Source of the DNA: Dictyocoela muelleri | Lineage: Eukaryota > Microsporidia | Reading direction: 5' to 3' | DNA length: 14,934 nt | Assembly: GCA_016256075.1 (NCBI GenBank) | Contig: SDVU01000334.1 | Span: 1 to 14,934 of the forward strand | Part shown: positions 7,290 to 14,850 of the stretch, one piece after another | How positions within the stretch are numbered: position 1 is the first letter of the stretch | How the letters are laid out: each line of letters starts with the position of its first letter | Program-made: the position numbers and the translations under genes | The notes under the pieces: generated by a model | Databases searched by the model: none | What the model saw: the letters and a program-made list of their open reading frames with translations, nothing else | What the model was told of the DNA's origin: nothing

Positions 7290-7620
7290 ATTTTGACATT
7301 TATTTTTAACTCTTATTTTTTAACCTATATTTTTTAACCTATTTCCATACCCTTATTTTTTTAACTTATTTTTTAACACTTATTTTGAACCAATATTTTA
7401 CCCTTTATTTTTAACCCATATTTTTTAGCCTCTATTTTTTAACCCATATTTTTTAGTCTGTATTTTTCAACCCATATTTTTAAACCTAACCTATTTTTAT
7501 TTTATTTTTTAAGCCTTAATTTTAAAAATTGATATTAACCTATATTTTTTAACCGATATTTTTCAATCATATTTATTATCCCATATTTATTATACTATAT
7601 TTTATCCGATATTTTTACCA
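7290..7620 (+). repeat. Satellite B, TTTTTTAACCCATAT units
   Basis: About twenty copies of a 15-18 bp unit close to TTTTTTAACCCATAT (variants TTTTTTAACCTATAT, TTTTTAGCCTCTAT). Inverted copies follow at 7655-7725. No telomere-like exact periodicity is seen. Confidence 0.75.
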
Positions 7621-7649
7621 CAAATGTTTTAACAAAATTTTTACCCTTT

Positions 7650-7950
7650 GTAAAAAAAGGTGTAAAAATAAGGTTTAAAAAATGGGAAAAAATATGGGTT
7701 GAAAAATATGGGTTAAAAAAATTAATCGAACGAAAATCTGCGAATTATTAATAACTCCAGAAAAACAATCTATAACAGTATAAAAATGGATCTATAACAC
7801 TAAAAAAATGAACTGAAAACTTTGAAAAATTGTCTACAACTTTGAAAATGTATTTAAACATCTATAAGAAATGTGATTATAGCTTTAAAAAACTGGTCTA
7901 TAAGTTCGAAGATGCGTCTATAAAACTAAAAAAATGTAAATAAGTATGAA
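7650..7950 (-). repeat. Inverted satellites B and A
   Basis: After a centre near 7635 the order and orientation reverse: ATGGGTTGAAAAATATGGGTT (7693-7714) is satellite B inverted, then units such as CTATAACACTAAAAAAATG and CTACAACTTTGAAAATG (7740-7950) are satellite A inverted. The left and right arms are unequal in length, the inverted B block being much shorter. Together with 6970-7620 this forms an inverted array-of-arrays of about 1 kb. Confidence 0.65.
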
Positions 7951-7951
7951 A

Positions 7952-8250
7952 ACCAGTTACATATTCCCATAAGACCTATAATTATACCTAAAGAAGTAAT
8001 CAAAAAGATAAGTCTAGAAAAGCACTCGAATAAAATTACCTGAATAGAGTTAATAATAAAATTTTTATTCTTAAAATGGTAATATACATACTAAAAAACA
8101 AATATTTTTACAGTGTATATTACCATTTTAATAATGAAAATTTATTATTAACTCTATTCCCGATAATATTACTCGAGAGCCATTCAAGAACTTATCTATT
8201 TGATTACTTTTTTAAGTATAATTATTGGTCTTATGGTGAACTCGGTACCG
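7952..8250. mobile_element. Foldback MITE of about 300 bp
   Basis: The best-matching core is 8042-8159, where GAATAGAGTTAATAATAAA pairs with TTTATTATTAACTCTATTC and AAAATGGTAATATAC with GTATATTACCATTTT. Pairing continues outward: left CCCATAAGACCTATAATTAT and AAGTAATCAAAAAGATAAG match, inverted, right CTTATCTATTTGATTACTT and ATAATTATTGGTCTTATGG. The centre is near 8100. The 65-codon open frame over the right arm (8076-8273) is fortuitous. Confidence 0.75.
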
Positions 8251-8332
8251 ATTATTTTTATAAAGAAAATTAACATTTATTATTTTTTTTTAATTTAATC
8301 TAATAAATTTCGCCGCACCGGTTATCCCCCCA

Positions 8333-8420
8333 CGTAATTCTCCACCCCTCGTAATTCTCCACCCACGCGTAATTCTTCATCACCTCGTAATTCTCAAACC
8401 CCTCGTAATTCTCTACTTTT
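8333..8420 (+). repeat. Minisatellite, CGTAATTCTCCACCCCT units
   Basis: About five copies of a 15-17 bp unit, for example ACGTAATTCTCCACCCC, TCGTAATTCTCCACCC and CGTAATTCTTCATCACC. It is followed at 8434-8456 by an inverted echo, CCCCGAAAGTGGAGAATTTGG, that can fold back on the array. It is non-coding. Confidence 0.75.
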
Positions 8421-8456
8421 TTTTTTAAATCCCCGAAAGTGGAGAATTTGGGGAGC

Positions 8457-8512
8457 ATTGTATCTTAAATTGTAAATATCTTAAATTGCAAATATCTTAA
8501 ATCGCAAAATCA
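8457..8512 (+). repeat. Short tandem array, AAATTGCAAATATCTT units (right copy)
   Basis: Three to three and a half units of the same 16-bp repeat as at 6731-6773, in the same orientation, marking the right edge of the satellite composite. Confidence 0.65.
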
Positions 8513-9223
8513 CAGTTTTTTAAAATATAATCAGTTAACTAATCAGAGCATATTGTAAATTCAATTTTGCTTTTATTAATTTTATTATTATCATCGCAAC
8601 TATTTAATCTTAAAGGCGAGTAATTACATGTTTTATAATTTATATAGCGGTTTTTTCGGTAAATGCTAATAAATTTTTTTCATGTTATAATTGTAAAAAT
8701 TCATTAAATATGATTATTTTGCAATAAAATAAATAATAATAAATTATATTTAAATATTTGATTTGGTGAAGTATTCACACGCCCGAGGTTCCCTGTACCC
8801 GTGACATAGAATATATTTTTTCGATTTTTTATTACTTAATTGGTTTAATAATCTCCTAAATTATTAAGATTTGGGATCTTTTGAAATTTTAATTTGAACT
8901 TTTTTCAAATCCAGGAAAATCGTTTCAAATGAAAAAAAATATTCCCGGTTAATGTTTTTAATTTATCGTATATTTTTAAACGCAAAATTTCTACATCCAT
9001 CTTTGTGCCAATGCTGATCTCACATATGATATTTATTTTCATGTATCTGTATAGATTATTCTGAAGATTCGCATTTATATCACAACAACTGTATAGATTT
9101 TTGAATTTCTGAAAATTTTAAATAAATTTTTTGAAGATTATTTTCTCTCTACCTATAACTTTTTTTATTTTTAACTCAATGTGCATAGTAGTTAAAAATT
9201 TAGCATTTTTCGGATATTTTTTT
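8513..9223. other. Gene-free AT-rich stretch
   Basis: No gene, RNA or clear repeat is visible. A slightly GC-richer patch, ACACGCCCGAGGTTCCCTGT (about 8776-8795), has no recognisable function. Confidence 0.4.
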
Positions 9224-9695
9224 GATTCTCGAGATTACTCTTTAATAAAACACCATGTTAAAGAACCATAAATCAAGTACTCAACACTCTTTAATGCAAA
9301 TTTAAGTGCCGTGTAAAAAATCTCGATAGCTTTACTTTAATAAAACCGAGGTTTATGGACAAGATAATCTAGTTTTTAACACTCATTAATGCAAAATTAG
9401 GTATCTTAAATCAAATTTCGCTTTAGTAACTATAATAAAACTTTATTTTCATGGACCAAAGCCTAGTGCTTAAAACAAATATTAATACTTTAGATCGAAT
9501 CTAACTAGCGTCCTTTAATAAAGCCGTATGTTCATGGGTCGGTTTTTTACGCATCTACATGTAAAATTTAAATATAGCGTATCGAATAGGGCTAGCTTAA
9601 CTCTAATATAACCTTATGTTAATGAGTCTGATATCTTAATGCTTAACACTCTTAATTTATTGAAAATTTAATATTACAGATTAAATCTCATAGTA
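9224..9695 (+). repeat. Diverged tandem repeat, about 90 bp per unit, five copies
   Basis: Units start near 9224, 9317, 9410, 9492 and 9580, with a partial sixth near 9675. Each opens with a variant of AATCTCGATAGC, followed by TTTAATAAAACC, then a TTATG or TTCATGGAC block, then TTAACACTCTTAATGCAAA and an AAATTTAA tail. Periods vary from 82 to 95 bases and neighbouring units are well diverged, so this is an old array. No open frame runs through it. Confidence 0.7.
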
Positions 9696-9879
9696 AATTT
9701 TAAAAAAATTATTGTGAATGACATATTCGGGAAAAAATAGCGGCAAAATTAGAGTTGTCTAATTCTTTGAAGCTGAATATATATCCTATTGTGAAAATGA
9801 AGCATAAAATATGCTTTTTGGTGTGGGCATGTGGTTTATCACACATTTTTGGAAAAAATATTTTGAAACCGAAATTTCG

Positions 9880-10033
9880 ATGTAAAAGCCGATAATTGTC
9901 TGTGTCATAGTTACAAAGAAAGTCTTGTATATAGTTTGATTCTGGGTGGACCAGAAATGAAGTATAATTATAAGCCAATAGACTGAGATATAAATACTAA
10001 TGAATGAAAAAAAGACCACTCAAGTAGAAAATT
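9880..10033 (+). repeat. Direct repeat E, copy 1
   Basis: It matches 11772-11929 in the same orientation at roughly four positions in five: ATGTAAAAGCC, ATAGTTACAAAGAAAGTCTTG, GATTCTG, GTATAATTATAA and CTAATGAATGAAAAAAAGAC against CTAATGCATGAAAAAAAAAGAC. The two minus-strand open frames overlapping here are not supported as genes. Confidence 0.7.
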
Positions 10034-10380
10034 GAGATCATGAAGTCGAATACTCTCCCTAATGGTATCATGTGGCGATAAATCTCCTCGGCCTAAATAT
10101 ACATAAAATAATAATATATCTTGTAGTCGAATAACCCCACTAAGTGGTATCCGACTACATAATCCGAAAATTGTAAATATTTTCTCCGATGAAAAAAATC
10201 CGCTGGGTTTTTTTTATTTTTTTTTGGCTTTTTTGTAAAAAAACGCCGAAAAAAAATAAATATATTAATTATACAAGTTAGTTATAAAAAATTTATATTA
10301 CATAAACAGAGTAAAAAAATGCCATTATTAATGGACCGCAAACAAAATAATATTAAATAGTCTATCTTATACTATTAACA
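10034..10380. other. Spacer with a duplicated small hairpin
   Basis: A unit GAAGTCGAATACTCTCCC then TAATGGTATC (about 10041-10068) recurs as GTAGTCGAATAACCCCAC then TAAGTGGTATC (about 10125-10152). The second copy forms a clean hairpin, TGTAGTCG...CGACTACA (10122-10158). A further poly-T/poly-A hairpin (GGCTTTTTTGTAAAAAAACGCC, 10226-10247, with flanking T- and A-runs) follows. No gene is visible. Confidence 0.5.
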
Positions 10381-10541
10381 CCTTAGAAGCCTACCATCGA
10401 TACTTAAATAGAAAATAGTGATAAAAATGGGCTGATGGGTTTTATTATTGAACTACTAAAAAATACTAATTAAGTAAGACATTGTTTTTGTTTTTAAAAA
10501 GTGGAAAAAATATGAATGTAAATATAATAGATTGAGAATAT
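10381..10541 (+). repeat. Direct repeat D, copy 1 (161 bp)
   Basis: It begins CCTTAGAAGCCTACCATCGA and ends ATTGAGAATAT. It is about 90 per cent identical to 11338-11497 in the same orientation. The foldback material starts at the very next base (GGCAATCCG) and, at the other end, stops exactly where copy 2 starts, so the pair behaves like an exceptionally long duplication flanking an insertion. Confidence 0.85.
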
Positions 10542-10620
10542 GGCAATCCGAAAAAAGGCGTAGGCATTTTTTCGGATTTTTTTCAGGCATTTAATCCGAA
10601 AAAATGCCTGAGAAAAAATT
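10542..10620. repeat. Extra copy of the foldback terminal hairpin
   Basis: GGCAATCCGAAAAAAGGCG then TAGGCATTTTTTCGGATT folds on itself. It repeats, in the same orientation, the terminal hairpin of the foldback that begins at 10680, including the following TTTAATCCGAAAAAATGCC. A 60-base AT-rich spacer separates the two copies. It may be a remnant of a second insertion or a tandem duplication of the tip. Confidence 0.75.
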
Positions 10621-10679
10621 TATAAAATCATTGAAAACATGTTAATGAGAAATAATAAAGATAAATAAATTAGAAAAAT

Positions 10680-11339
10680 GGCAATCCGAAAAAAATGCCT
10701 ACGGCATTTTTTCGGATTGTTTTTAGGCATTTAGTCCGCAAAAATGTCTAGAAAAAAATAACTATATAGTTAATATTAATTAATAATAATAAATTAATTA
10801 ATCACTGCATAAGAGCTCGCCACTAAATTTTTTTAGTAAAAAAATAAAGTAATTTCTTAGTTTTAACAAGAATTTTCAATTCTAACACTCCTTAGACACT
10901 ATCTCTAGAAAAATCTTATAAATTACCAAATATGGAAATGTAGAAGTATAATAAAAAATTATTTATATTGTTTTATATACATATTTTAGAAATCAGTTTT
11001 ATATGAGATGGCTCATAAAGTTCATATAAAAAGTGATTTCTAAAATATGTATAGAAAATAATATAAAGAAATTTTAATGCTACTTCGACATTTCTATTTT
11101 GGTAATTTTTTTTTTCTGTAGATAGTGTCTAAGGAACGTTGGAATTGAAATTTTATTTAAAACTAAGAAATCACTATATTTTTTTTACTAAAAAACTTTC
11201 TGTGGCGAGTCTCGTGCAGCGATTAATTTATTTATTATTAATTAATATTAACTATATAGTTATTTTCTTAGGCATTTTTTCGGATTAAATGCCTGGAAAA
11301 ATGCGAAAAAAAATGCCAGAGCATTTTTTTCGGATCGCC
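10680..11339. mobile_element. Large foldback element (about 660 bp) with ATCCG...CGGCA ends
   Basis: The arms are about 310-320 bases with a short unpaired centre near 11008. From outside in: GGCAATCCGAAAAAAATGCC (left) against GGCGATCCGAAAAAAATGC (complement of right); both arms carry TAACTATATAGTTAATATT, ATTTCTTAGTTTTAA, CTTAGACACTATCT and TACATATTTTAGAAATCA. The tips are themselves small hairpins, so the element is a palindrome built on terminal hairpins. It is non-coding. The tip sequence matches the element at 2717-3235, whose inner arms are different; the inner arms match the fragment at 5941-6118. Confidence 0.85.
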
Positions 11340-11497
11340 TTAGAAGCCTACCATCGATATTTAAACAAATAATAGTGATAAAAATGGGTTGTTAATTTTT
11401 ATTATTGAACTACTAAAAAAGACTAATTAAGTAAGACATTGTTTGGGTTTTTAAAAAGTGGAAAAAATATGAATGTAAATATAATGATTGAGAATAT
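11338..11497 (+). repeat. Direct repeat D, copy 2 (160 bp)
   Basis: This is the second copy of 10381-10541, directly abutting the right tip of the foldback. Both copies contain AAAAAGTGGAAAAAATATGA, CTAATTAAGTAAGACATTG and ATGAATGTAAATATAAT. After copy 2 the sequence continues TGATCGGAAATTTTG, probably the undisturbed right flank. Confidence 0.85.
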
Positions 11498-11771
11498 TGA
11501 TCGGAAATTTTGAATTTTATGAACATATATATGTGTTTACTTTATTTTTAACAATATTTTGATATTTACAGTTCATAAAAAATATTTATTGAAAGCAATT
11601 ATTTTTTAGAATTTTTAAATTTTCAGCGCGTTTTTACCCAAATGACCAAATAAAAGTTAACAAAAACTCATAATTTTTCTTCTTTCTTAATTTTTTATAT
11701 TTATTTAATAGCGAACATTTTTTGAGTTTTTTGTTTTTTTTTAAAAAGTCGACGTTTTTTCTTGCCTTTTC
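11498..11771. other. Gene-free spacer between repeats D and E
   Basis: AT- and T-rich; no gene, RNA or clear repeat is visible. It does not resemble the 10034-10380 spacer on the other side, so the D-E layout is not a simple segmental duplication. Confidence 0.4.
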
Positions 11772-11929
11772 ATGTAAAAGCCTATAATTCTCTGTGTTAT
11801 AGTTATAAAGAAAGTCTTGGTTATAGTTTTGATTCTGAGTGTGACAGAAGTGACGTATAATTATAATTCCAAAAGACGGAGATCTAAAAACTAATGCATG
11901 AAAAAAAAAGACTCCTCAAGCAGAAAATT
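11772..11929 (+). repeat. Direct repeat E, copy 2
   Basis: This is the second copy of 9880-10033, in the same orientation. Shared landmarks are ATGTAAAAGCC, AAAGAAAGTCTTG, GATTCTG, GTATAATTATAA and the closing AGAAAATT. It is more diverged from its partner than the D copies are from each other, so the E pair is probably older. Confidence 0.7.
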
Positions 11930-12584
11930 ATAAATATTCTCAACATGCAAATATTGTTAAAATCTATTTTATATAAATGTCAAAACTAAAAATCGGTTTA
12001 GGTGTACCCCACCTCAATCCCATTTTATCGTTAATTAGATTTATACTTTAGATTTTCTATGACTAAAATACAAAAATATATACTAACACATATTTAATAT
12101 TTTAAATAAATAAAATTGAAAAATTTTAATTTCAATGTAATAAATTTATTTCGGTATTACTTACAGTCAATTTTATACATAAAATTTTAGAAAACTTAAG
12201 TAAATTAGAATATTATATGTTATATTGACGTGTCGAGGAAGAATGCGGCTAAAGAGAAAAAAACATTATATTATACTTTTTGCTTCTTTGTTGCTAGCAT
12301 TGTCTGAGATACGTTTCGTCTTGATGTAAAGGCTTAATTCGAAATAATTAATAAATTGTTTATTCCAAATTCTTTATTAATTATAACGCTTTTACAATTT
12401 GTGTTTCTTATATGTTTTAAAATGATTAATTAAAATAAAATTTATCATATTTTAATTAAATTTTATTTTGCATTTTGATTAAATATTTAGAAAATAAGTG
12501 GCAGTATTTATTATAATACCACAGTTATAAAAAAGTTTTAAAAAATATTGCTTTTTTAATTATTTATTTTTTATACTGATTTCG
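11930..12584. other. Gene-free AT-rich stretch with weak inverted repeats
   Basis: No gene is visible. Small hairpins lie at about 12344-12386 (AATAATTAATAAA with TTTATTAATTAT) and 12497-12523 (GTGGCAGTATT with AATACCAC). A loose inverted repeat spans about 12229-12331 (GACGTGTCGAGG at the left, the complement of GAGATACGTTTCGTC at the right). All are too worn to assign. Confidence 0.35.
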
Positions 12585-13006
12585 GCTAAAATCCACTATA
12601 CTGTCCGAGGGGAAATTATACGGTGCTAGAGGGTGTTAAAAAAAATTAAAAAAAATTAAAATAACTTATAAAAATAATTAAAAATAATTTAAAAATAATA
12701 AAAAAAAACATAAATCCACTAAAATCCACTATACGGTGTGAGGAAAAATTATAATATGTGGAAAAAAAATTATACGGTCTGATTAAAAAAATTATGTATT
12801 TTTTAAAAAATATCCCGAGAAAATATAATTTGTATCTAGAAAAGATTAGGCGGGCGAATTTGTTAATAACTGCAAAAGATTTGGAAAAATACCCCTTATC
12901 AGATTATAAAAATAAATGTTTTGAATTATAATTTGTTTTTAGTTCTTTTAAATTTTTTCCCCTCGCACCGTATAATTTTCTCACAGACTGTATATTGGAT
13001 GTAAGC
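12585..13006. mobile_element. Miniature element, GGCTAAAATCCACTATAC ends (about 422 bp)
   Basis: The left end reads GGCTAAAATCCACTATAC then TGTCCGAGGGGAAATT and ATACGGTGCTAGAGG. The complement of the right end reads GCTTACATCCAATATAC then AGTCTGTGAGAAAATT and ATACGGTGCGAGGGG, so inverted ends run about 49 bases. Two partial inner copies of the motif lie at 12718-12750 and 12766-12782, and another left end lies at 13443-13498. TATAC within the ends gives possible TA sites, but the class is not settled. The interior includes an AT-only stretch and a short open frame (12794-12931). Confidence 0.65.
12794..12931 (+). CDS. Short open frame of 45 codons, unrecognised, doubtful
   Basis: It starts with ATG at 12794 and ends at TAA 12929-12931; the frame is already open from 12755. 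It begins MYFLKNIPRKYNLYLEKI and later has LLITAKDLEKYPLSDYK. Composition is charged and amphipathic, with mixed Leu, Ile, Arg and Glu, less simple than other open frames of the window, which are dominated by Lys, Asn, Phe and Ile. I recognise no domain. It lies between the inverted ends of the miniature element at 12585-13006, so it could be a scrap of a transposase or captured gene. In DNA this AT-rich an open frame of this size can occur by chance. Confidence 0.2.
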   Translation: MYFLKNIPRKYNLYLEKIRRANLLITAKDLEKYPLSDYKNKCFEL

Positions 13007-13442
13007 TCATATTTCATGTTATTGGGTCGTCAAAAAATGCTGGTTTGAATATATGTATAAATTTTTTACAATATTCACGTCTAACAATTTTCAATAAATA
13101 CAATTAGCAAATATTTCATTTTAATTATAAAATGATCTTGTTATAGCAATTTTTCATTTTTGATTTGAAATTTAAATTTTCATATTTGAGATTATTCGTT
13201 TTTACAGATTAAATTTTTTTCGTCTTTTTTTTCGGGAATACCTGAATGTTTTTAGAAATGTTTTTGTATAACTTTTTAGTTTTATATTTAGAAAAAAATA
13301 AGGATTTTATAAATTTTCCTTTTTTTATAATGACCTCTTTAAATCTAAATTACCTGGGCCTGGGCCATAACACGAAAATTCGCCCCTAAAAAAATACTCT
13401 TCTCTTAGAAATAACCATTTTAAAACTTCCCATAGAAAAAAT
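13007..13442. other. Gene-free AT-rich stretch
   Basis: No gene or RNA is visible. A minus-strand open frame over 13325-13513 crosses into a repeat end and is not supported. Confidence 0.4.
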
Positions 13443-13498
13443 AGGCTAAAATCCATTATACGGTCTGAGGGAAAATTATACGGTGCTAGAGAAAAATT
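13443..13498 (+). repeat. Solo end of the GGCTAAAATCCA element family
   Basis: AGGCTAAAATCCATTATACGG then TCTGAGGGAAAATTATACGG and TGCTAGAG closely repeats the left end at 12585-12630. It stops where the palindrome at 13501 begins, so the palindrome probably landed at or near this repeat, or the remainder was lost. Confidence 0.7.
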
Positions 13499-13500
13499 TT

Positions 13501-13816
13501 GGTACTGAGTCACCCAAATGACCCAAAATTAGACCCCAAAAAGGCAATCAAAAAATGAAAAGAACGCGTTTTTGAAATGATCTCGACGTTATATTAGCGG
13601 AAATCGAGTCTTTAAATTTTTTTTGTTCTAAAAAAGGAAATATACACGACAAAAAATCGAAGATTTTTTGAGTGTAGATTTCCTTTTTTAGAACAAAAAA
13701 AATAAAGACTCGATTTCCGCTAATATCACGTCGAGATCATTTCAAAAACGCGTTCTTTATCATTTTTTGATTGCCTTTTTGGGGTCTAATTTTGTTCATT
13801 TGGGGGACTCAGTACC
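13501..13816. mobile_element. Near-perfect palindromic element (316 bp)
   Basis: The left end GGTACTGAGTCACCCAAATG pairs with the right end, whose complement is GGTACTGAGTCCCCCAAATG. The arms of about 155 bases differ at only a handful of positions and share TAGACCCCAAAAAGGCAATC, ACGCGTTTTTGAAATGATC and TTAGCGGAAATCGAGTC. They meet at AAAAAATC-GAA-GATTTTTT near 13660, leaving a three-base loop. Arm similarity suggests a young copy or gene conversion between arms. Flanks AAATTTT and CAAATTT could be a short target duplication. It is non-coding. Confidence 0.85.
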
Positions 13817-14040
13817 CAAATTTATCTAATTAGATATATTTTTGACAATTTCAAAAGTATTTTTTAATAAAGCAAGCCAAAAAAGAATATAGAGGTTTGT
13901 GTTGTCTCCGGTTATCGCCAGATGCCGCTTAACATAAATAAAGGATCTATATTTAAAGTACATATTTTATTATTTACGAATTCTTATATAGTTTTAACCA
14001 GCAATAAGAATTTATTTCATCTTATTCTCACAAACATCCA
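13817..14040. other. Upstream stretch of the possible gene relic
   Basis: This contains a GC-richer patch, TCTCCGGTTATCGCCAGATG (13907-13926), then ATAAAGGATCTATATTTAAAG (about 13940-13960), which could hold a TATA-type core promoter. Neither can be proven from sequence alone. Confidence 0.25.
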
Positions 14041-14246
14041 ATGAAATACTCCGATAAATTTTCTTATCTACTTCAAACATATTTGAACATAGAAGAACTA
14101 AACAACTTAATCAACCCTGATAGCACATATCAACCAGATATACCTGATAACACTATATCTTAAGGGTGCAAGCATATTGCATCTAATACGAACTATAGTA
14201 CAATCATTCAATATTTCTACCATCATGCTAACTAGTCGCATAATAA
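14041..14246 (+). pseudogene. Possible host gene fragment, frameshifted, running into a palindrome
   Basis: ATG at 14041 opens a 40-residue frame, MKYSDKFSYLLQTYLNIEEL through NLINPDSTYQPDIPDNTIS, ending at TAA 14161-14163. From 14159 the next frame continues as LKGASILHLIRTIVQSF then NISTIMLTSRIIR, still open past 14246 into the palindrome. Codon and base composition here is more balanced than anywhere else in the window and free of homopolymers. The second part weakly resembles the first helices of a cyclin box (a hydrophobic helix, then 'ST..L..R.I.Y'), but no diagnostic residue is conserved, so this is only a suggestion. The stop with immediate continuation suggests a frameshift, or less likely a tiny intron. 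There is an in-frame TAA about 40 bases upstream of the ATG. Confidence 0.35.
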
Positions 14247-14565
14247 GGTACTTTTCCTTTATAAAAAACAATTTTTATGATAAAAAAGAACAAATATAAC
14301 AAAAACCATAAATTAAAGCGTAGTGCATTTTTTCTCGTGGGTTCCCAAGATGTTTTTATTTTCTTCTAGGAAGCAATCATTTACAGTTTATTTCACTCGA
14401 ACCCTTAGAGTTCGAGTGAAATAAACTGTAAATGATTGCTTCCTAGAAAAAAATAAAAACATCTTGGGAACTCACGTAAAAAAATGCACTACGCTTTAAT
14501 TTATGGTTTTTGTTATATATGTTCTTTTTTATCATAAAAGTTGTTTTTTATAATAGAACAGTACC
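14247..14565. mobile_element. Near-perfect palindromic element (319 bp)
   Basis: The left tip GGTACTTTTCC pairs with the right tip (complement GGTACTGTTCT). Arms of 156 bases differ at about ten positions. They share ATAACAAAAACCATAAATTA, AAGCGTAGTGCATTTTTT, TTCCCAAGATGTTTTTATTT and AGGAAGCAATCATTTACAG, closing at CACTCGAAC-CCTTAGA-GTTCGAGTG (14394-14418) with a seven-base loop at exactly the midpoint. It is non-coding apart from the tail of the frame entering from 14246. The GGTACT tip resembles that of the 13501 element, but the arms are unrelated. Confidence 0.85.
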
Positions 14566-14612
14566 GTTTTTGTACAATAACTCTATACTTTATTTAAGTT
14601 ATACAAAAACAA
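14566..14612. repeat. Small hairpin beside the palindrome
   Basis: GTTTTTGTACAATAACT pairs imperfectly with the complement of AAGTTATACAAAAAC across a short AT-rich loop. It directly follows the right tip of the palindrome. Confidence 0.45.
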
Positions 14613-14687
14613 AAAATTAAAATAAAATTTGAATACAAAAAATATTAATTATAAAATAAAAATACTTAAAGGTCATGATTTTTTTCT

Positions 14688-14850
14688 GCCAAGTTTTACT
14701 TAAATTTCACAAGTTTTTCTAAATTTAACAAGTTTTACTGGAATTCACAAGTTTTTCAAGATTACACAAATCTTGCGCAAATTTGCAACAAGTTTTACCA
14801 AATTCAACAAGTTTTTCTAGAATTTGTTACAAATTTTACTAAATTATTCA
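14688..14850 (+). repeat. Minisatellite, CACAAGTTTTTCTAAATT units
   Basis: About seven to eight copies of an 18-24 bp unit, for example CCAAGTTTTACTTAAATTT, CACAAGTTTTTCTAAATTT, AACAAGTTTTACTGGAATT and AACAAGTTTTTCTAGAATT. A small inverted patch, AGATTACACAAATCTTGCGC, interrupts it. It is non-coding. Confidence 0.75.

Noticed and set aside
6970-7620. CRISPR-like array
   Set aside because: Units are degenerate, directly adjacent with no unique spacers, and the context is eukaryotic transposon DNA.
7290-7620. Telomeric repeat array
   Set aside because: The TTTTTTAACCCATAT unit is irregular in length and sequence and reverses orientation internally, unlike a telomere.
8076-8273. Open frame of 65 codons, plus strand
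   Set aside because: It covers the centre and right arm of a foldback element; composition is Tyr/Phe/Asn-rich low complexity with no recognisable motif.
9709-10019. Two overlapping minus-strand open frames (89 and 77 codons)
   Set aside because: They overlap in different frames, show no domain, and part lies in the dispersed direct repeat E whose second copy does not keep the frame.
10381-11497. Small LTR-type element with D copies as terminal repeats
   Set aside because: The D repeats lack TG...CA ends, no primer-binding site or polypurine tract is evident and the interior is a foldback element; this remains a minor alternative.
11635-11660. Fragment of the 13501 palindrome (ACCCAAATGACC)
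   Set aside because: The match is only about a dozen bases and similarity does not extend on either side.
9880-11929. Simple tandem segmental duplication of a D-E block
   Set aside because: The order is E-D-D-E with all copies direct, and the spacers between D and E differ on the two sides, so one duplication does not explain it.
13325-13513. Minus-strand open frame of 62 codons
   Set aside because: It begins in the 13501 palindrome, runs through a solo repeat end and has no family signature.
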